Assembly: GCA_023213395.1 (NCBI GenBank)
Contig: CM041465.1
Coordinates: 106,461,741 to 106,525,740, forward strand
DNA: 64,000 nt
DNA from: Cycas panzhihuaensis
Lineage: Eukaryota; Cycadophyta
Reading direction: 5' to 3'
Part shown: positions 49,490 through 61,212 of the stretch, in pieces
Position numbering within the stretch: position 1 is the first letter of the stretch
Layout of the letters: each line of letters begins with the position of its first letter
Translations under genes and position numbers: made by a program
The notes under the pieces: generated by a model
Told to the model about the DNA's origin: nothing
Database searches by the model: none
What the model saw: the letters and a program-made list of their open reading frames with translations, nothing else

Positions 49490-50380
49490 AGACTTAGTTA
49501 AGGGATTCTTTTGTTTTAGGAATATGATTTCAAGATATTCTTGAAACTAAGAAAAGTGTATATGGTACCTAACCATCTGTCAAAATTTCAAATAAGAGAG
49601 GCACTGGTGGGAGTGGAAGACAACTTTCTAAATGCTAAGTTATATAATATAGAAGTTGTTCCAGATTAATTCATGGATATTGCTTAATTTCTACATAGTG
49701 AAATGGCACCATCGACAATGTCAAAAAAGGAGAAAAAAGATTTAGTAATAAAAAGCCAGCAATATCAGTTAATTACAAGACAATTGTATAGATTGGGACT
49801 AGATATGATATTGTAATGTTGTGTTCCCAAACATAAGCAAGATATAATCTTGAAAATATCCCATAAAGGCATAGCTAGGGGACACATAGCTGGAGAAACT
49901 TTGGCTTAAAAACTTATACAATCAAGATTATGGTGTCCTATAATTTTTCCCGATTCAAATAATTAGTCAAAGAAATGTGACATATGCCAGAGAATAGGGA
50001 AACCCATTAAATCAGACTTCCTTCCATTAAAATCAATCTTAGAAAAACACCTTTTGCTAAATGGGGTATCAACTTTGTTAGACCCATTAGTCCAACAACA
50101 ATATGATCTAAAGCATAATACATCATAGTGGTGACAAACTATATGATTGTATGGGTCGAAGCTAGACCAACAAGGGATTACACAGTGGCAATGACAATAA
50201 GGTTTCTCTTTGAAATAATCATATCAAGGTTTGGATGCTTATTGGAGTTGGTTAGTGATCGAGGAACATATTTTATCAATGTAATAATAAAAAAATTACT
50301 AGATAAATTTTTTGATCCAACATTACAAATCAACATCATACTATCCTCAATATAACAACCTAGCAAAAAGCTCGAATAAT
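49490..50380 (+). pseudogene. Gypsy element G1: RNase H end and integrase, 5' part
   Basis: Resumes with the RNase H C-terminus near 49525 (EYDFKIFLKLRKVYMVPNHLS across small shifts). The HHCC zinc-binding module follows: HKGIARGHIAGET (49857) and KKCDICQRIGKP (49969). In the integrase core the first catalytic Asp reads Asn (WGINFV, about 50063), while the second survives in VSDRGTYFIN (50251). The third, Glu, appears as Lys in NNLAKSSNN (about 50355). The sequence is then cut by a non-coding LTR element at 50386. All three changes fit G-to-A or C-to-T transitions where they can be read. Confidence 0.83.
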
Positions 50381-50385
50381 AGTTT

Positions 50386-50709
50386 TGTTAGAAAACATAA
50401 CTGAAGCAAACAAGGTCTATAGGATCTTTCACACTAGGCAGATATCAAGCAGGAATAGATCGCACGAGACACCAGATTGTCATGGGAAACCCTTATGGGT
50501 GAAAACCCACAAATGATAATATTTTACATTATGATAAAATGATATATAACAAAGTAAGACTTTGATCTATATTTATAGATCTAAAGTTCCAAATATAATT
50601 ACAATTACATCCATCATCTTACCATAATAAAAAATATTCCTCCATATAATTAGGCATAAAAATAGGAAGGCCCACTTTACATTAGGTGGTATGGACATAT
50701 TTTCTAACA
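50386..50709 (-). repeat. 3' LTR of the non-coding element in G1
   Basis: 324 bp, TGTTAGAAAAC to ATTTTCTAACA, so the ends form an inverted pair. It contains GGGTGAAAACCC (about 50506), a 4-bp stem with GAAA between. It matches 54364-54683 throughout. Confidence 0.92.
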
Positions 50710-53700
50710 TCCCATCTTAATGTAAATGTGGGGCAACAAGGATTATCATTGGGAATAAATCCCCTCTCAAGGATAACCTTACCCAACCTAATATGCACGA
50801 ATGTCGATCTAGTGATCTTCTCTTAAATGTAATGGTGCCATGCCTCGTATGTGCTCGATTTTTTGGAAATACTTCAATAAACCTGCAACCATGTAATTCT
50901 CTCCGCACCTAACACTTTGTCGATTCAACTCAGCTAATTTCCTTTGACTAAACCAAGAGGTTGAGCCATGTGAATCACCTCTTCAAGTCTCCATTAAGCA
51001 ACGTTGATATGATACAATATGATACCTAACTATCTGAAGCTACAAAAGTAAGGATCAAACAGACCAAAAGCAACATAGAGACTGATGCAAATGTCTCATC
51101 ATACCTTAATCCTTCTTCTTGCTAGAAATCTTGTGCAACAAGCTTACCAACTTGTAAACTGACTAGGTTCTTACTTCAATACAGCTCTCCATTATGAACT
51201 TGTACTTACTAGAACATTAGTATCTATCTCAAGTTTTGATTGGCATGTTGATCCATGATCTTTCATCATCCTACAAGTCTCTAACTGTCAACTAAGCATG
51301 GGGTTACAATCCATGTATCATTATCTAACAACTCCTTATCATCTGTCACTAAGTCTTGCTTCCATCTCAAGAACAATATTAGGTAAACAAACCTCCACAC
51401 ATGCTGGATAATGTCTCAGAAAAAGTGAAGTAATGAAGGACAAAACCTATAACCAAATGACACTCAACATGATATGTCATAAACTTATCAACTTAACATC
51501 TAGACTGATCATAATGCATTTCTACTGTAGATCATATTATTTGTAAGCTAAACAACCCATAGGCTTCAAACTCTTGCAATCCTACTACTGCAATCTCCAT
51601 CTAAGATGTGTGCACTCTAATGAACCAAAGGAAATAAATGGAAGGCTTCAGACTTGGTCCAAACACAAAACACATGAGGGGAATATATGCCACGAATAGT
51701 CATATTAGGGGTACCCATACCTGTCCGCTACAACTTATGCCATCAAACCATAGGAGGCAAACTACTAACATGCACCAAACCTCACCATCATGATACTCAC
51801 CTACAATGCAACCTTACAGGCCAACTATATATACCATGACAAAGGCATCGCTAATTTTAAGACAACTCATCTTAGACCTTTCCATTCATACTTTAACTTA
51901 TCAAACATTGTCTTAGTTCCACATCAGACTTGTTCAGATATGTACCCATGTTGAACCAACATTAATTAGGCCACAAACCTTCATGCTATCATCAGTCCAA
52001 CTAACAAAGCATAACGGTCCATCAAAAATGACAACCAATCATACATGTAGATTTCTAAACTTCATCACCTCATATACATCTAATATAATTGAACTCAAAT
52101 ATAATCATTTATAAGAACACACTTGTTTCACTAAATCAACCATACTCATATCACTGAATAATCACATAAATAGTGTAATGATCTATGCCATACTAAACAC
52201 AGTAACAGAGTTTGCAATAACTTGTAATTAAGGTATTTCATGCTCTTTGTCGCCCATTCTTGCCCATCATCGCCCTCAAACATGCCTAATTTTTCCCTTC
52301 TCTTGCCCAATCTTGCCCACAAACTTGCCCTTAAAACCTACCCAAATCCTCGCCCAATGTTGCCATGTAACACACATACAACAAGTACCATACTATTGCC
52401 TTATCTCTCCCATTCAAACATGTTCTTATTTGCCATTTTCTTTCCAATAAAGAAGCATGCTTAATGCACTCTCTTCACCCCAAATCTACCAACTTATATG
52501 ATACCAAGAGTGCACCTAAGGCACTCGCATCACCATTATATCATATTATGTATATCTTAGATTTCTCACAAATACCATACACACTCTATCTCACTATTGA
52601 AGACAATACCTCATATCACCATTGAATCACTATATATATACCTCATGTCACCATCAAAAATGAAACTTTATATAAATTCACCCTTTGCAAAGGTGATTTT
52701 AATAAACAAAGGTTTTTAATAAAGTTTTAAGATGATAACATTGTCAAAATCACTTAAAGACATCAATATATATAAGTGATTTACATATAACAAGGGCGAC
52801 TATATAATCATATATCAATGTGTGAATGTTATAAAGAAGACATCAATCAAATGTCACTTTATATCAAGACATCACGGGTGATATTAAAAAGGTAGCTCAA
52901 AAGTATATACAGGCGACAACTCAAAAGATATCCATCACAGAGGCGATGGAATAACTCAAACTGCTGATATTCACGGTGGCTCAGTATCATTATCACGCAA
53001 ATGAACATAAATCACATAGACTGCAAACCAATGGTGACTGCAATATCAAAAGAGAGGATTTAAATGTTCATTAGGTGACACCATAATATATATGCAGTAT
53101 ATCAAATATTATTTGATACAACATGGTGACAAATGATTAAACGATGGTGATCAATGGCTCAATGGAGACAGAAGCCATATCATTATGGCAGTCTTTCATC
53201 ACGTAGTTGGCAACTTCATTAATAGGAATGGGTGGCATGAACTTGTTATGCACACATCATGGATGCACATGCAGGTGGTTAACATTCACAGGCAACTTTA
53301 GTAAATCAAACTATAAAGACGCAGGGTGGATTTAGCAACGTACAAGTAATTTAAGATGGTGCAATATGAACGTATATCAGCAGGCATCTGTCAAATATAT
53401 ATCATCCCAGACGCAAAAAATTCATGGGTGACTCAACACTCACGTAATATATTACCAATGTAAAATATAAAAAATTGGCGACTAAATAATAAATATCAAT
53501 GGTGGATCTGTAGTACAAGTGAACTGATAAAAAAAATAATCAAGCGAACTAAGATCAATACGCAGACTGTTGGTGACTACAATATCACATGTAGACTACA
53601 GATAGATGATAATCATGGTTGGGTGACACCATGAGAAATATTTCAAAGGGGATGAAACTAAATATATATGCAAAGATATATATTTAAAAAGGTGTAGACA

Positions 53701-54363
53701 ACATATGTATATACCATTGTGAAATATATACATGATTAAAATATCGTAAACACAACATGAATAAATTCACTTTTCAATATATTCATCACCCACACAGAAT
53801 AAAATTCTAATCAATAGTATATACAGCTTAAATATATATCATGCCAGTGATTGATATATATTCAAACCTTAAAATAACCAAAGAGTGATCAAAATATATT
53901 TTATAAGAGTATACTTTAAATTTAATGACTATGTTTATCATTTTATGACTCTACAATAGCCTACTAGGGTTTTTGCACTCTCCCATCAGTAATAGAGGGC
54001 TAGCAATCAACTCTAGGGCATCCAAACTTAGTGGCGTCAACAAATAGGGATCTAGCACCTTCAGCAGGCTCAAACAACACTCATATGGCTAGCAATGGAG
54101 TCAAAACTCGTCCACACACCTCCATATCTCTCATAGTACCTACAAACAATGGATAGAAGGCACCTCCATATAGCTTGTAATACCTACAAATAATGGATAG
54201 AAGGCTCCTAAGATCCTTAGAGATCATCTACGCTACTGTGGTTGACCTACAGGGTCATCAAGTATGTCAATCTGCTAAGGGCAAGGCATCATGACCTGGC
54301 ACCATCGATTGAACCTCTGACAACATTCATCTACCTATGCATGACCTACATGCTTTGATACCA

Positions 54364-54683
54364 TGTTAGAAAATACAACTAAAGCAAACAAGGTCTATAA
54401 AATCTTTCACATCAGGCAGATATCAAGCAGGAACAGATCACACGGGACACCAAATTACCATGGGAAACCTTTATGGGTGAAAACCCACAAATGATAATAT
54501 TTTATATTATGACAAAATGATATATAACAAAGTAGGACTTTGATCTATATTTATAGATCTAAAGTTCCAAATATAATTACAATTACATCCATCGGCTCAC
54601 CACAATGGAGAATATTCCTCCATATAATTAAGTATAAAAATAGGCCCACTTTACATTAGGTGGTATGGACATATTTTCTAACA
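54364..54683 (-). repeat. 5' LTR of the non-coding element in G1
   Basis: 320 bp partner of 50386-50709, with the same TGTTAGAAAAT/ATTTTCTAACA ends and the same GGGTGAAAACCC block. The primer site abuts its left end. Confidence 0.92.
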
Positions 54684-54688
54684 ATTTT

Positions 54689-55135
54689 ATCCTAGGCATT
54701 AACCAAGGTCTATAGTATTAATCATTTAGACTAGGTAGATAAGTTGTATAGGCTTACCAAACAACAAAGAAAAAGATAATCGGGCAAATGCCTTTTCAAT
54801 TAAATTATGGAACAAAAATAATTATGCTAGTTGAGTTTGTCATTCCTAGTCTATGTGTTGCATGTTTCTTGAAATGGGGAGATATAAAGAAGTTGGAAGA
54901 AAGGAGTTTCAACTAAGTAATTTGGTTTTGATTTTTGAAAACTAATTTAAAACAAAACCTAGCAAGCTAAAAGCACATTGGCTTGGTCCTTTTATTTTGA
55001 AAGATATATGGTTGAATGGATCTATATTAGTGTAAACATTAGATGGAAAAGATGTCCCTACTCAAATCAATAAGAGTAGGATACAAAGGTATAAAGAAGT
55101 TAAAAATAATAATAATTCACTATCTCTACACAATG
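54689..55135 (+). pseudogene. Gypsy element G1: integrase C-terminal part
   Basis: Downstream of the nested element, the integrase end continues with AYQTTKK, GQMPFQLNYGTK, then MLVEFVIPSLCVAC and the hydrophobic end block (HIGLVLLF). The GQ-PF-L-YGT and VEFVIPSL wording is typical of non-chromovirus plant gypsy integrases (Tat/Athila-like). That is an inference, since most of RT cannot be read. No chromodomain was seen. Confidence 0.75.
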
Positions 55136-55688
55136 GCATTAGAAAGATTAAACTATTGATAAAAGTTATCGAAAAACAACTAAGAAAGTCATCAACAAAT
55201 GATGAAAAGAGTCAAATATCGACTAATCCACATAAGAACTGAGAACTATAAATGAAGACCAAAGAAGTACTATCGATAAAGAAGAAGTCGTTGCCATAGG
55301 TTAATAAGACCTAGCTATCGACATAAGCTTCCAACGGAAAAGTTATCAACATGAGTCAATCATACATATAAGTTGTCAATAAGATTTAATCGCCAACACA
55401 TGTTGATGAGATTTAGCTAATGATGACCTGACAATGATAAGACATAAGATGGAACAAGAAAATTAATTCCCAAAATGTGCCTGACAATGAATATTACATA
55501 ATAAAGAAAATACATCATGGAAGGAAAACTTGCAATTAATAACTAAAAGGATAATCAATTTGGTAAAATAGAAGAAAAAGTTTAAGATGGAAAATCTATT
55601 ACATCAACAAATTAAAAAAGGACATCTGGTAGGCATCAGTTAATGACAGCATGTAGAATTTAAATACTCGCAGAAAGGAAAAAGAAAA
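55136..55688. other. Spacer between G1 pol and accessory frame
   Basis: Non-coding. 55150-55440 is again rich in ATCGACA, GTCAATAAG and GTTGATGAG variants, like the 33810-34030 leader. This could be a shared element feature or simple biased sequence. Confidence 0.4.
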
Positions 55689-55689
55689 T

Positions 55690-58110
55690 GTTAGAAAAGC
55701 AATCAAGAAGAAGGGAGCTCAAGATGCCTGAAGATATTGAGAACTGGATGCAAAGAATTTAATTGTTAAAGTAGCAAGTTGCAAATATGACGATACAAGA
55801 AGAGCAACCAAGAAAACCTTATAGCCCAGCTTATATATATGACAAAGAAATATCTTTGCATAAGGAGCAATATGAGAAATGGGCATTTAGAATGACTACA
55901 CCAACTAAGATTGGTAAAACATCATCGACAAAAAGGTCAAAGATGAAACAAGACTTCTACATCAGGTCAAGATTGCTCAAATGATATATTTTTTGGATAT
56001 ACATTGGCAGAAGTAAATAGTGCATCAAGTCCTCTTAAGGTATGATGAATGTGTTTTTCATTTTAGTAAGTGTGATTTTACCATTACTCTAGATGGTATC
56101 AATAAGCTTATGGGGTTACCCTTCAATGGGGAAGAGGTTAAATTTTCCAAAAAAATGGACAAGAAAGATATTGCTAAGGAAACTTGTAATTCAGAAAAAT
56201 GTTTTAATAGTAGAGGAATTCTTATTACTGAAATGACCCCCTCCACTCAGAAATGGGCCATAAGAATTATCTATGATACTATGATACCTAAAGCAAAGGT
56301 AACCAAAATACCCATGAAGTGTAGGTTGGTGATTCTAAAAGCTTCCAAAGGCCAAAGGTTGAAATGGGCAGAATATTTAAGCATAAAGGTAAATAGATAG
56401 GTGTGTTAATATTTGCAGAATAGTACAACCTTTCATTTTTATTCTTTGATCTTAATGATGGTAATGTTTATAATAAAAATTTCAAGGCCCTTTCCAAAGC
56501 AACTTCAAGAGCTTGAGATGTTTCTTTTTCATAATTATCAAAGAATAGTAGATTGAAAGGTAAAAATTAGAATACCTCATTTTGAAAAAGGCTATTGAAA
56601 GAGGTAGGAGATGAAAATTATGAGCATTCTTTTTATTATATTCTAATTTTTCAAGAATCATTTTCAAAACTCTCTATAAACACTTTAAAAGATGGATTCT
56701 GATTATTTTTTCGACATTTGAAAGCTCTTATTACTTCTCTTCTACCAAAACCAAGGCATATGAAAGTGTGGTTTGAATTGCAGAATCAATATGTTATGGT
56801 TGTTGGTATAAAACTTGTTGATCTTTCAGTGTTCCAAATTTAAATTTCTAATGATGATCATGTTAAATTGCTACAAAAATTATAGGCCATTCAAATGTCA
56901 AGAGTGGGATCTTTATATTCCAAAGAAGAAAGGCCTAAGAAAAGACCTGCAGAAGTAACACTAGGGTCATCAACAAAAAATATCGTGGTCAAAAACATGA
57001 AGAGAAGGAGAAATATCTGGGAGGATAAGATGGAAGAACTTTGGCTAAAATAATGACGAAAGGCCCTCTTCCAAATTGACTACTATTGAATGCAAAAACT
57101 AATAAGAAGTAAAGAAGTCAAACCACTCATATGCTCGAGAAAGGAAAACATACAAGTTTAGGATCAGAATGAAACTTCGATGATGGAGTAACTTGAATCC
57201 CATTTGGATAAAGTATGGGATGATTTTCAAACCGCATTGAAAGGTAATTTACTACAGCAAAAGGATCAACAGAGTCTAGATGACTAGACTAACCCTATTA
57301 GGGTTGAAGAACAAAATCCTAAACAACAACAACTACACCATATCAATATGCTTGTCAGTATAAGTACTAAGCCTAGAGAAACCACTGGAGATAATCCAAA
57401 AATGGACCCAATGGAAGCAAGCCAAAATGATCCTGTCAAAGAAATAATACAAGAAATTCTCCATGAATTGGAAGAAGAAAATCCTTAGTTTCTATATGAG
57501 CATTAGGAAAATCAACCTATCAACATATAAGGAAATAGCAATCTGGTTTGCAAGGAAGGAAACAGAACTAGGAAATTATATCTATTATCGATAGCCCAAA
57601 TAATAAGATAGAAGAAAGGACGAATTCAATGATCGAGGAAAAGACATACCTATGAGACAAACAAGGCAAAGTATTGAAGTAAGCAAATGAAACAAACAAA
57701 GGCCATGAATTCTTATTAATCTCACACACTCCCATTTGCTAACTTGAAGAACTAGGAAATCATTTAGACAAAGATCTTGTAGACAATGCAGTATAGCAAA
57801 TTACTTTCTTATCAACATATCAATTGATTGTTGTATCAAATCAATGTATAGGTTTGATGAAGTCGAAATTAGATGATGCAATGGTTGAAGTTTTTACTTT
57901 GAAAAATCAACTTCAACAAATGCAAGCACAAGACAATTTATTTCAGATAAAGATCAAGGTAATGACATCTTCCCTTACAGTAGCAAAGAATGAAGTTACA
58001 AATCTAGCAAGGGAGCATAAAGAGTTCATTAGGAATACTCAGACAATGTTCCTAGATTTTAGTTCACAGATTGAAGCAAAGATGCAAGAATTATTTTTTG
58101 TGCAATAGTT
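55690..58110 (+). pseudogene. G1 accessory frame with plant-mobile-domain-like segment and coiled coil
   Basis: A 2.4-kb sense-strand coding trace lies between integrase and the 3' end. It starts at ATG 55690 (MLEKQSRRREL). An open stretch at 55787-55984 leads, after a frame shift, to 56020-56400. There RYDECVFHFSKCDFTITLDG and INKLMGLPFNGEEV resemble the plant mobile domain (PMD) signature of a T-I-T-L core followed by L-GLP-x-x-G-E-x-V. A charged, Gln/Glu-rich linker (57150-57500) follows. The last open stretch, 57824-58108, has a heptad-like coiled coil (DDAMVEVFTLKNQLQQMQAQ). PMD-like extra frames are known in plant gypsy elements; the PMD call rests on motif reading only. The frame is broken several times. 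Confidence 0.55.
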
Positions 58111-58376
58111 ACCTCATCATAAATCATTTGATTCTTTTAAAAATTCTTTATCTGATATTATTATTTTATGGAATAATTTATCTAGTGATTTGAATAAGTT
58201 ATAGGCCAAAGCACATTCTTTCCAAACTTGGACGCTGAAGCTAATAAAACAATGTATGAAGATTTCTTGAACACTAGGAGACGCTTAGAGAGCCTTGGCA
58301 ATCGCAACTAGGAAACAAGATTTGTATATGATACATGATTGTTACACTCAAATACGTATTAAAACATAATGTTTAA

Positions 58377-58702
58377 TGTTGGTTTATGTATTTTGTTAAG
58401 TGCCCCTCTTAACTCTCATAGGTATATTTTATTGTGATATTGAGATGTATGCACGGGTGCACACATATTCATGTAATCCTCCCATTGGTGGACATAAGAG
58501 TTCTTTCACTTGATTGGGCAAATACAAGGTCACATATACTATAAATATGCATTTATGCCTAATGCAATAATTGAAAGGTGATTATTTTTCCATATCTTTC
58601 ATTTTTTTTTTTTTTTTTTATTTGCCTCATACTTGTAACATCTTTTACATTCATATTTTCATTATGATTTCAAAGGTAATCTTTGAATCACTACTTTTAA
58701 CA
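58377..58702 (+). repeat. LTR followed by primer-binding site
   Basis: Starts TGTTGGTTTATG, ends CTTTTAACA and is followed with no gap by the primer site. It contains TATACTATAAATATGC, a possible TATA box (about 58550), and a poly(T) run near 58603-58620. It lies 270 bp after the G1 accessory frame. It could therefore be the 3' LTR of G1 shared with another element, or a separate 5' LTR. It only loosely resembles 33335-33675. Confidence 0.6.
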
Positions 58703-58714
58703 TGGTATCAGAGC
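58703..58714 (+). other. Primer-binding site (perfect tRNA-iMet type)
   Basis: TGGTATCAGAGC exactly. A second similar string, TGGTATAAGAGC, follows at about 58739. Confidence 0.85.
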
Positions 58715-59967
58715 AATTTTGGTATATAAGTTTATCATGGTATAAGAGCAGAGTTGAATCTAAGCCACTATGGTAAGGTGAAGATCTTGTCTATTAAGAT
58801 TTGAGCTAGTTTTGAACCTATTCAGGAACCTACAGATGAAGAGTAACTCGGTTGGAATCCCTTTCAATTAATAGAGAACAATACAACATTTGATCCGTAG
58901 AAAACCATATATATGACCCATCAATGCATAATGAAAAGATAGATCAAAGACCAATGTAGTTCTATGGCCACACGTTTCTTATGGAATGAAAATTCATAGA
59001 GGTAGATATCTATTATATAGTTGAGACTGTGAAGGAGAAGTGACCAGACTACCCATGACTTTACTGTCCATCCATTCGCCCATGCTTGAACAAGAATACA
59101 TAAGTCGAAATACTACCCATCTGCCCATGGAGAACATCTAAAGTCATAGTTAAAGGAGAACACTTAATCAGATTTGTTACTAGATGAAGATGTCCATAAA
59201 GTGACATGCCTAGCAAGAAGGAGTTATCGTAGAGAGATGCCCGCATGTGTGCTCGCTAAACTATGGAAGATGGAATGGAAGAGAGGATGGAACGACCCTA
59301 CTATGGAGCTGTAGACATCTATGGAGCTCTAAATGAGATCCAATCATAATTATTTGGCTACTAAATATGAGAGGATATACCATGAAATATTGCAAAGTAA
59401 CATTGCATATAATGGGAATGGCAGTCCATAGAGATAATGGTGATAGTGTCTAGCTTAACTTAAGATGGTTATGGATTGGTTACATAGTGGAGATAGTTGT
59501 GAAGAACACTACATTGACACAACCTTGAAAAATCATCACTTGTCTTGATGAGAATGACCACTTCAGAGATCTTTCATGCTTATTTGGATGAAATCAAAGT
59601 TACCTATTGGTACCATATACCACACCCCTGCACACCCACATAAACAACCACCAAATATAGATGCTCAGATGTTTGCCCAATGATGATTTAATAAAGATCT
59701 AATGCAACAAAGAATATAGATCATTCAGTTGAAGCTGCCCATATAGCCTACACTAAGCAACACATGAAGAAAATGAAGAATGAAATTGCCTATGACTCTA
59801 TGAATACGCATAATGAAACTAGGCAGCTACTACATATATCGATCTACGATGAAGGTAAATCAGAGAAACCTTATACACACAGGAAAATTTCTTGTACACA
59901 GAGATGATTTTTTCTAAAGAGTGCATTCATTATTTTTTAAACATGATCACCTCAGAGATCTTTCATG
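58715..59967. other. Leader-like sequence, no domain recognised
   Basis: Follows the primer site. I see no gag motif. A 24-bp string containing CAGAGATCTTTCATG occurs at 59555-59578 and again at 59944-59967 with two mismatches. The second copy lies exactly where copia-2 homology begins. Confidence 0.4.
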
Positions 59968-61212
59968 TCCGGCAACTCCATTTTGTTGTGGGGTACCTGC
60001 TACTGTTGTTTGATGCTTAATGCCATTGTCCCGAAGGTAGCTTTCAAACTCATATGAGGTATATTCACCACCATTATCAATTCAAAGACATTTAAGTTGA
60101 TAACTTGACTCTTTTTTAGTGAGGGCTTTGAATTCCTTAAATATACGGAATGCTTCATCTTTCTTGTGTAAAAAAGCTACCCATACTTTTCTAGTGAAAT
60201 TATTAATGAAAGAGATGTAATATAGCTTGCCCTTCAGTGAAGGAATGGGCATTGGCCTGCACAAATCAGAGTGTACCAATTGTAATGGATGGCTTAATTT
60301 CCACTGACTTTTAGGAAAGGGTTGTCGATGAGATTTGGCAATGATATAAGCTTCATATTTAAAGGGCTTAGAGGAAAACTTTGGAAGGTTTGGAAGAGTG
60401 TTAGAAAGATCTCTAAGTCTATCAATATGAACATGGCCCATACGAGCATGCCAAAGATCTTCTGGTGATAATGTTGGATGGGTCAAGATGGAATTAAATG
60501 TAAATTCTTCATTGACACAAGGGCTTTGGGCACAATGGGCTTCAAAAGATGGAGAGCCATTCAGTCGAAAGAGTTTGCCACATAGATGTCCAATCAAAAC
60601 CACCTGACTAGTTGGAGGGTGAATGACCTTAAGAGTCTGGTCATTTGCGGTTACACTCAGATCAAATCCACAAGAAACAAGTGTGGATAAAGAGAGTAGG
60701 TTTTGTTTGAGATTGGGTATGTATAAGACATCAAGCAATGTAAACTCTTCTAAGGCTGGGAGTTTCAAGTGAATGTTATCAATTCCTTCAACAAGTTGTT
60801 GTGATTTATCAGCCATGTGAACAACTCCATGAACATTTGAGTCAAATGTTTGATATAGACTGCGATTGCATGTCATATGTTGAATTGCTCTTGTGTCCAT
60901 GATCCACTGTCCATTGATTGAAGCCATACTATTGGCAATTCCAATAGGGCTTGGCATTGGTGAAGGGAATTCACAAGTGATATATCCACACCGAGCTTCA
61001 AAGTATCTCTTTGGTTGGTCAATGGCATTTGATGCTAAAGATCCCTCAATTCTTTGAATGTGTGCTTGTATAAAACCTATACCACTAAAGGATTCTTTAC
61101 AAGTTTCTTCAACATTATGAGCTCCATGTTTTAGTTGGAACTTAGCCAACTTATCAGTGGCAGTTTTGCAATCTTTTGCTAAGTGTCCTTTACGGTTACA
61201 CTGATTACACAT
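59968..61212 (-). pseudogene. copia-2 zinc knuckle, protease and integrase start
   Basis: Open from 61212 to 60082 (376 codons). An intact CCHC knuckle (CNQCNRKGHLAKDC, residues 2-15) binds RNA. The protease active site reads WIMDTRAIQHMT (Asp 106), where DSGA is usual. The block LLSLSTLVSCGFDLSVT is at 172-188. GAG-pre-integrase is LWHARMGH (253-260). The two cysteines expected near 287-290 both read Tyr (KYEAYIIAKSH). Integrase keeps its first Asp (LVHSDLCRP, 315). The frame ends at a TGA two codons before IDNGGEYT, probably from a CGA codon; the second Asp survives just past that stop. GVAG is the last family-like residue run before the break. Confidence 0.9.

Larger units (their letters stand above)
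50386..54683 (-). mobile_element. Non-coding LTR element (copia-like LARD) nested in G1 integrase
   Basis: A 4.3-kb element with direct LTRs at 50386-50709 and 54364-54683. The interior ends in GCTTTGATACCA (54352-54363), a minus-strand tRNA-iMet primer site directly abutting the right LTR. At the other end TCCCATCTTA (50710-50719) is the complement of a short purine tract. Five-base flanks are AGTTT (50381-50385) and ATTTT (54684-54688), four of five matching. G1 integrase continues on both sides. The 3.6-kb interior shows no gag or pol trace on either strand. It has several short open frames and a zone of scattered GGTGAC/GGCGAC motifs (52690-53640). Probably non-autonomous; a fully eroded interior is the alternative. 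Confidence 0.87.

Noticed and set aside
52240-52464. Two overlapping open frames with a CTTGCCC/CCCATTCTTGCCC pattern
   Set aside because: They are overlapping frames of a short C-rich repetitive patch inside a non-coding LTR element, with no domain.
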